DNA of 64,000 nt. Origin: Hyphomicrobiales bacterium (GTDB lineage: Bacteria > Pseudomonadota > Alphaproteobacteria > Rhizobiales > Xanthobacteraceae). This document shows, one piece after another, positions 59,396-64,000 of the stretch. The translations under genes were made by a program, and so were the position numbers. Location of the stretch: positions 62,001 to 126,000 of the forward strand of contig JAFKKO010000111.1 of the NCBI GenBank assembly GCA_017305455.1, given 5' to 3'. The notes below the pieces were generated by a model. The model was not told where the DNA came from and did not search any database. It saw nothing but the letters and a program-made list of their open reading frames with translations. How positions within the stretch are numbered: position 1 is the stretch's first letter; the number at the start of each line of letters is the position of its first letter.

Positions 59396-59409
59396 GGCCG
59401 TTCCTTTCG

Positions 59410-60474
59410 TCATGTGAAGATCAGGTTGAACAGAAAGCCCACGCCGAGGATGCCCAGGCCGACGACGCCGACGAAGACGGTGATCAGCTTCACGCTCAGC
59501 ACTTTGCGCAGGATGATCATCTCGGGCAGTGACAGCGCGATCACCGACATCATGAAGGCGAGTACCGTGCCGAGCGCCGCGCCCTTGCCGAGTAGGGCCT
59601 CGACCACCGGGATGATGCCGGCGGCGTTCGAATACATCGGAATGCCCAAGAGGACGGCTGCGGGCACCGACCACCAGGCACCCTTGCCCATGATCGAGGC
59701 CAGGAGGTCGGACGGCACATAGCCGTGAATGAAGGCGCCCGCCGCGATGCCGGCGATGATCCACATCCAGACCTTGCCGACGATGTCGCGCATGGCCTCG
59801 ATGCCGGCCTTGATGCGGTCGACGATGGTCATCCGATCGGCCGACAGCTCGACAGCGCCGGCGCGAACATTGCGCACCCAGTCTTCCAGCCAACCTTCGA
59901 GGTGCAGGCGGCCGATCACCCAGCCGGCGATGATTGCCACGCTGAGGCCAAAGCCGAGATAGGTGAGCGCGACCTTCCAGCCGACGAGGGCGAACAAGAG
60001 CCCGAGCGCGACCTCATTGACCATCGGCGCGGCGATCAGGAACGAGAAGGTCACACCGAGCGGCACGCCGGCGGAGACAAAGCCGACGAAGAGCGGCACG
60101 GCGGAGCAGGAGCAGAACGGCGTGAAGATGCCGAGGCCCGCGGCCGCGACATTGCCGAGCCCTTCGCGGCGCCCGGCGAGAAGCACGCGCGTCCGTTCCG
60201 GTGAGAAGAAGCTGCGCACCACGCCCATGGCAAAGACGACGAGCGCGAGCAGCATCAGTACCTTCGGCGTGTCGTAGACGAAGAATTTGATCGCCTCCTC
60301 GAGATGGCTGCCGCGCTGAAGGGGCAGGAGCGACACGATCAATTCGGAGAAGGGAGCGAGCTGGCCGTAGAGGGCGAACCATAGCGCTACGCTGACCGCG
60401 GTTACGGCTACCCAAAGGGCGGTGGACGGTTCGCGCGGCTGTTTGCGCAGGATCAATGACGCATTGGCGCTCAT
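59410..60474 (-). CDS. Permease of the DUF318/SO_0444 family
   Basis: A 354-residue inner-membrane protein with about eight membrane helices. FTPFCSCSAVPLFVGFVSAG (about residues 108-127) is the key cysteine motif of this permease family, and PMYSNAAGIIPVVEALLGKG (about 270-289) is the second conserved half. The family includes ArsP-like organoarsenical and metal permeases. ATGA overlap with ArsR upstream; followed by the thioredoxin-like gene. Export of a trivalent or soft metal species is the best guess. Confidence 0.9.
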   Translation of the reverse strand: MSANASLILRKQPREPSTALWVAVTAVSVALWFALYGQLAPFSELIVSLLPLQRGSHLEEAIKFFVYDTPKVLMLLALVVFAMGVVRSFFSPERTRVLLAGRREGLGNVAAAGLGIFTPFCSCSAVPLFVGFVSAGVPLGVTFSFLIAAPMVNEVALGLLFALVGWKVALTYLGFGLSVAIIAGWVIGRLHLEGWLEDWVRNVRAGAVELSADRMTIVDRIKAGIEAMRDIVGKVWMWIIAGIAAGAFIHGYVPSDLLASIMGKGAWWSVPAAVLLGIPMYSNAAGIIPVVEALLGKGAALGTVLAFMMSVIALSLPEMIILRKVLSVKLITVFVGVVGLGILGVGFLFNLIFT

Positions 60475-60770
60475 GCAGCTTTCCTTGTCCGAATGTCTGG
60501 CAAGCTTGCGAGCACAGCGTCGACTATGGCCGCGGAGGTTCCGGGGAGATCGGGGTTGCGCCGATATCGGACCCACTGCGCATCCCGGCGGTCGATGACG
60601 AGCCCGGCCTGTTTCAGCACCGCCATGTGCCGCGACATGCGCGACTGTGTGGCGCTGAGGTCGCGCATGAGCTCGCAGACGCAGTGCTCCCGGCCGTCCC
60701 AGAGGAGACGGATGGCTCTGAGGCGCGTGGGTTCCGCAAGGGCGGAAAGAAGGTCTATTGCGGTTTGCAT
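60471..60770 (-). CDS. ArsR-family repressor with CVC metal site
   Basis: A 99-residue ArsR/SmtB protein. EHCVCELMRDLSATQSRMS (about residues 28-46) combines the CVC metal site in helix 3 with the recognition helix, as in the As(III) sensors of the R773 type. HMAVLKQAGLVIDRRDAQWV is the wing. It is the first gene of a seven-gene operon running to the thiolase and has a strong inverted repeat in its promoter. Confidence 0.92.
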   Translation of the reverse strand: MQTAIDLLSALAEPTRLRAIRLLWDGREHCVCELMRDLSATQSRMSRHMAVLKQAGLVIDRRDAQWVRYRRNPDLPGTSAAIVDAVLASLPDIRTRKAA

Positions 60771-60793
60771 GTCGGCTATATATGCTCACCCGC

Positions 60794-60813
60794 ATATGCG
60801 GTCAAGCGCATAT
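60794..60813 (-). promoter_or_regulatory. ArsR operator/promoter
   Basis: ATATGCG and CGCATAT are perfect 7-bp arms 6 bases apart. On the minus strand a TTGACC (60800-60805) lies inside, with TATATA about 17 bases downstream at 60777-60782, so the repressor would cover the -35. Confidence 0.65.
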
Positions 60814-60920
60814 AAAAAGTCCTCACTGCTCTCTTGCGGCCTTCGCAGAGGTCGAGATACCCCGCGAACGGCACGCCAGATTCGCGGCGATAGCCTGTTT
60901 TCCGGGAGCCTGCGGAAGGT

Positions 60921-61373
60921 TCAGTAGGACCGAGCGGATCGGCCGACTCGGCGACCTTGCGCGTCGATCAGCAGAGAGCCATCTTCCTTGTGGAACGGCC
61001 CAGGCGGCAGACGATCGAGAAGATCCAGCACTGTCTCGCTCGGCCGGCACAACTTTACGCCCTTAGCTGTACAGACAATCGGCCGATTGACCAGCACCGG
61101 GTGCTCGATCATGACGGTAAGCAACGTCTCATCGTCGACCGAAGGGTCGAGGAGCCCCAGTTCAGCAGCCGGTGACTTGGTTTCGCGCAACGCAGTTCGA
61201 GAAGTGAGGCCAGCCGCGGCGAATAGGCCCAGAAGCTGTGGCTTGGTCCATCCTGTCTTGAGGTATTCGATTACGGTCGGGCGATAGCCCGCTGCTTCGA
61301 TGATCGCGAGCACGTTGCGCGAGGTGCCGCATTCGGGATTGTGGTGGATCACCACGCTCACGGGCTCAGCCAT
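60921..61373 (-). CDS. arsC: Arsenate reductase, glutaredoxin type
   Basis: A 150-residue ArsC of the E. coli R773 type, unrelated to the one at 1-318. HNPECGTSRNVL (about residues 11-22) has the active-site Cys, VNRPIVCTAKGVKLCRPSE (about 94-112) has the arginines that hold arsenate. Chosen start ATG 61373 has GGAAG eight bases upstream; a GTG at 61424 would add a short DUF1289-like peptide (SPCLDICQFD). It follows the P1B ATPase by a short gap and probably shares its operon. Confidence 0.9.
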   Translation of the reverse strand: MAEPVSVVIHHNPECGTSRNVLAIIEAAGYRPTVIEYLKTGWTKPQLLGLFAAAGLTSRTALRETKSPAAELGLLDPSVDDETLLTVMIEHPVLVNRPIVCTAKGVKLCRPSETVLDLLDRLPPGPFHKEDGSLLIDAQGRRVGRSARSY

Positions 61374-61427
61374 GTGCTTCCGGTCGAACTGGCAGATGTC
61401 GAGACACGGCGAGGCAACAGCCACGGC

Positions 61428-63410
61428 TCACGCCCTTGTCGGTTCGGGCTTGAGTTCAGGAGCAACGTCGACCGTCTTCTCGGGCTTCGGCAGGAGGCGG
61501 GCCGAGTTGAGGATGAACACCAGCTCCGAGACGACATGGATTCCCGCCGCTAGCAATGGGTTGAGGAACCCGAAGGCGGCCAGCGCGACGCCGAGCGTAT
61601 CAACGCCGATGGTGCCGGCAAAATTCTGCCAGATGATGCCCCTTGTCCTTCTGGCGACAGCGAGCGTCTCGACGAAGCGTTCGAGGTCATTGCCGAGCAA
61701 GACCACGTCGGCGCTCTCCTGCGCCACATCGGTGCCCGACCCCATGGCCACACCGACATCGGCCTCAGCAAGTGCCGGCGCGTCGTTCACGCCGTCGCCG
61801 ACCATGGCGACTTTTCGTTTCTGTGCAACGAGCGCCCGAACGCGCGCCAGCTTGTCCTCCGGCAGCAGTTCCGCCTCGATCTCCTTGATGCCGAGTGCCG
61901 CGCCGACGACGGCAGCCACACGCTGCGTATCACCCGTGAGCAAGACCGTCCGGATGCCCATGCCATGCAGAGCTTCGATAGCCCGCTTGGCCTCGGGCCG
62001 GACCGTATCGGCGACCGCGATGGAACCCAGCAAGCGGCCATCACGGGCGACAAAGACCTCGGAGCCAGGGTCCAGCCCGGAGGCGTCCGGCACGCCAATC
62101 CCGTTGTCTGCCATCCAGGCCTGGTTGCCGATCATGATGGTGGCGTCAGCGGCCTTCGTCGTGATGCCGCGGCCCGGTGTATAGGTGAAGCTTGTCGGCT
62201 CGATCACGTTGCGGCCCTGCTTGCGGGCATAGGCGACGATCGCCTTGCCGAGCGGATGCTCGGAACGCAGCTCCGCGGTGGCGGCTGCATAGAGCAACTC
62301 CTCACCAGTCGTGCCTGCAGCGGGAATGACCTGCTGCACCTCGGGACGTCCGAAGGTCAGCGTGCCCGTCTTGTCGAGCACCACTGTGTCGACATGGCCC
62401 AAGGTCTCCAGATGCACGCCCCCCTTGACGATCGCGCCAAGCCGGGCCGAGCGGCCGATGCCGCCGAGAATGGCGAGCGGCGTGCCGGCGGCGATGCCGC
62501 AGGCACCGGCGACGATGATCACCGAGATCGTCGCATAGACGTCGCGCGTGATCAGGAATGTCAGGACGGCGGCGCCAAGCGCAAAATAGACGAGATAGCC
62601 TGCCATCCGATCGGCGAGTCGCTGGACAGGGGCACGGGACTTCTCGGCCCGCTCGACCGCCTCGATGATCTTGCCGTAGCTCGTGTCACGGCCGATCCGC
62701 ACGGTGGCAACCTCCAACGCGCCGGACTGGTTGATGGACCCAGCGAAGACCTGGGTGCCAACCGTCTTTTCGACCGGCATGGATTCGCCGGTGATGCGGG
62801 ACTCGTCGACGAAGGAATGACCCGAGAGTACAGTCCCATCGACGGGAATCCGCCCGCCGGGTGCGACCAGGATGGCGTCGCCGACCGACAATTCCGCCGC
62901 CGCGACGGACCGGATCGAACCGGCACGGCGGACGGAAACCTCGCGTGGCAGGAATTCGAGAAGGTCACGGATCGCCTTGCGACCACGGCCGACGGTTAGG
63001 CCTTCTAGCACTTCGGCGACGAGAACGAACAAAGTGATGACGAGCGCCGTGAAGAACTCGCCGATGGCGGCTGCCGCGGCGATCGCAATCGTCATCGACA
63101 GCTCCATGGTCATGCGGCGCTCTAGGATGTTCTCGAAGGCCTCCTTGAGGATTGGCCAGCCGCCGATCAAAAGGCCGACAACGCCGATGACACTGACTGC
63201 CGGGAACGGCTCCCAGATCCGGAACCAGACGACCGCTGCCGCGATCGCGACGAGAGCGATGCGAACGGCTTCGGGCCATTCGAAGAGATAGTCGTGATCG
63301 TCGTGGTCATGATCGTGATCGTTATGATGCGTTTGGGCGGCTGGTGCGATTGTGCGCGCCTCGGCGGCATCAGCGAGGGTCCGGCGTTGTGCTGCGTCCT
63401 GGGCGGCCAT
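61428..63410 (-). CDS. P1B-type metal ATPase with GAC motif and His-rich N-terminus
   Basis: A 660-residue pump. The N-terminus has HHNDHDHDHDDHD (about residues 28-40) and no HMA domain. TGESMPVE (actuator), GAC at residues 302-304 followed by GIAAGTPLAI in the metal-site helix (the otherwise invariant proline is alanine), DKTGTLTFGRP, SEHPLGKAI and GDGVNDAPALA are seen. The sensor encoded upstream has all RcnR metal ligands, so Ni or Co export is the best guess, with Zn possible. 17 bases separate it from that regulator gene. Confidence 0.9.
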   Translation of the reverse strand: MAAQDAAQRRTLADAAEARTIAPAAQTHHNDHDHDHDDHDYLFEWPEAVRIALVAIAAAVVWFRIWEPFPAVSVIGVVGLLIGGWPILKEAFENILERRMTMELSMTIAIAAAAAIGEFFTALVITLFVLVAEVLEGLTVGRGRKAIRDLLEFLPREVSVRRAGSIRSVAAAELSVGDAILVAPGGRIPVDGTVLSGHSFVDESRITGESMPVEKTVGTQVFAGSINQSGALEVATVRIGRDTSYGKIIEAVERAEKSRAPVQRLADRMAGYLVYFALGAAVLTFLITRDVYATISVIIVAGACGIAAGTPLAILGGIGRSARLGAIVKGGVHLETLGHVDTVVLDKTGTLTFGRPEVQQVIPAAGTTGEELLYAAATAELRSEHPLGKAIVAYARKQGRNVIEPTSFTYTPGRGITTKAADATIMIGNQAWMADNGIGVPDASGLDPGSEVFVARDGRLLGSIAVADTVRPEAKRAIEALHGMGIRTVLLTGDTQRVAAVVGAALGIKEIEAELLPEDKLARVRALVAQKRKVAMVGDGVNDAPALAEADVGVAMGSGTDVAQESADVVLLGNDLERFVETLAVARRTRGIIWQNFAGTIGVDTLGVALAAFGFLNPLLAAGIHVVSELVFILNSARLLPKPEKTVDVAPELKPEPTRA

Positions 63411-63427
63411 GATGACAAACTTCGCGA

Positions 63428-63703
63428 TTATTTGAGGTAGGCGCGCACGACATCGATGAGTTCGGCGGCGCCTTCGTTGCGTTGGTCTTGGGCCAGGGCG
63501 GGGCCGGCCACATGCATGAGGACGTGATCCTCGAACACTTCGGCCATCAGACCGTTGATGGCGCCGCGCACACCGGCGATCAGTTGGAGCACGTTGGCGC
63601 AGCCCTTCTCCTCTTCAAGAGCACGTTCGACCGCTTCCACTTGGCCGCGAATGCGGCGCACGCGATTAAGCAGCTTCGTCTTTTCGCGAATCGTGTGCGC
63701 CAT
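63428..63703 (-). CDS. CsoR/RcnR-family regulator with RcnR ligand set
   Basis: A 91-residue all-helical repressor. From MAHTIREK, the positions H3, C35, H60 and H64 are all present (AHT; GCANV; EDHVLMH), the exact Ni/Co ligand set of E. coli RcnR. FrmR-type formaldehyde sensors differ at positions 3 and 64. It precedes the GAC-type ATPase and should derepress it on Ni(II) or Co(II). ATG 63703 is chosen over an earlier one because the family begins here. Confidence 0.9.
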   Translation of the reverse strand: MAHTIREKTKLLNRVRRIRGQVEAVERALEEEKGCANVLQLIAGVRGAINGLMAEVFEDHVLMHVAGPALAQDQRNEGAAELIDVVRAYLK

Positions 63704-63728
63704 GCGATTTGCCCTTTTCTGGAGCACA

Positions 63729-63745
63729 TAGTATACCCCTCTATA
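63729..63745 (-). promoter_or_regulatory. Candidate RcnR-type operator
   Basis: TAGTATA-CCCC-TCTATA: a C tract flanked by AT-rich near-inverted arms, as in CsoR/RcnR operators, 26 bases before the regulator start and between it and the divergent LysR gene. Confidence 0.6.
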
Positions 63746-63819
63746 ACATTTATTGAGTTTAGTGCAAACCGCTCGCTATCCCCCAACGGTCGGCGACCGA
63801 AGGAAGCAGACGCGTGAAA

Positions 63820-64000
63820 ATGTCGATTGAGCTCAAACATCTGCGCTACGCGGAAGCGGCCGAGCGATGCGGGAGTTTCCGCAGGGCCGCCGAGTCGCTC
63901 GCGGTCAAGCAGTCCAATCTTAGCCGCCGCATCCGATCGCTAGAGGACCAACTCGGGGTCAGACTGTTCGAGCGGACCAACGGCGGCGCGCGGCCGACGC
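63820..64000 (+). CDS. LysR-family regulator, N-terminal part (runs out of window)
   Basis: Sixty codons of a LysR HTH: IELKHLRYAEAAERCGSFRR then LSRRIRSLEDQLGVRLFER. Closely similar to the trb-linked LysR at 32925-33860, which shares HLRY, CGSFRRAA and SRRIR at the same positions. GTG 63814 is an alternative start. Divergent from the RcnR-like gene. Confidence 0.88.
   Translation, partial: MSIELKHLRYAEAAERCGSFRRAAESLAVKQSNLSRRIRSLEDQLGVRLFERTNGGARPT

Noticed and set aside
59410-60795. 461-codon version of the permease starting upstream of ArsR
   Set aside because: The extra N-terminal residues overlap the ArsR gene out of frame and are Arg/His-rich; the ATGA start at 60474 gives the normal family length.
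1-64000. CRISPR arrays, tRNA or rRNA genes, integrase, complete insertion sequences
   Set aside because: None seen on reading both strands; the only insertion-sequence trace is the OrfA stub at 55555-55599.

Overview
The window reads as a GC-rich alphaproteobacterial (probably Hyphomicrobiales) accessory region. The evidence is an alphaproteobacterial-type tra/trb conjugation module, a RepA/ParA block with DUF736, DUF2493 and DUF2840 proteins, and four-base start/stop overlaps throughout. No integrase, attachment site, tRNA, rRNA or CRISPR array is visible, so the element (most likely an integrative and conjugative element, possibly a plasmid) runs past both ends.

Layout. 1-680: an arsC (partial) and arsR pair on the minus strand. 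860-12300: plus-strand maintenance genes (ParB-like protein, strawberry-notch-like helicase with a methyltransferase fold, toprim protein, DUF2493, DUF736, small hypotheticals). 12400-14400: a transfer-control cassette of an XRE regulator, a QseM-like DUF2285 protein, an FseA-like activator split over two frames at a TTT-C site (+1), and an excisionase-like winged-helix protein. 14400-20620: RepA, ParA, a ribbon-helix-helix protein, DUF2840, TraF peptidase, DUF736, lytic transglycosylase, an oriT-like palindrome cluster and a VirD2-type relaxase. 20770-32950: TraG coupling protein, CopG-like protein, and trbBCDEJKLFGI with DUF2274. 32925-33860: a LysR regulator.

34000-63700 is metal and stress cargo, mostly minus strand. 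Five promoters share the MerR geometry (TTGAC -35, long 19-20 bp spacer, dyad of the CCGTA/TACGG kind). They drive HMA/CcdA-like proteins, a YPC-type P1B ATPase, an FtsX/ABC system, a Cys-rich four-helix copper-storage-like protein, and a lipoprotein/porin pair. A single MerR gene lies among them, so a one-regulator dispersed regulon is the simplest reading. Further right are an XRE regulator with a histidine-rich tail beside a second P1B ATPase (SPA motif), a DevBCA-type exporter, a small membrane protein behind a perfect FNR-type box, an ArsR-led operon (permease, thioredoxin, rhodanese, OsmC, CDF exporter, thiolase), and an RcnR-like regulator with a third P1B ATPase (GAC motif) and a glutaredoxin-type arsC. 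A second LysR gene, similar at its N-terminus to the first, begins at the right edge.

The two most interesting points are the FseA-type frameshift switch with its antiactivator and palindromic operators, and the five-promoter MerR regulon combined with three P1B ATPases that all depart from the CPC metal-site motif.
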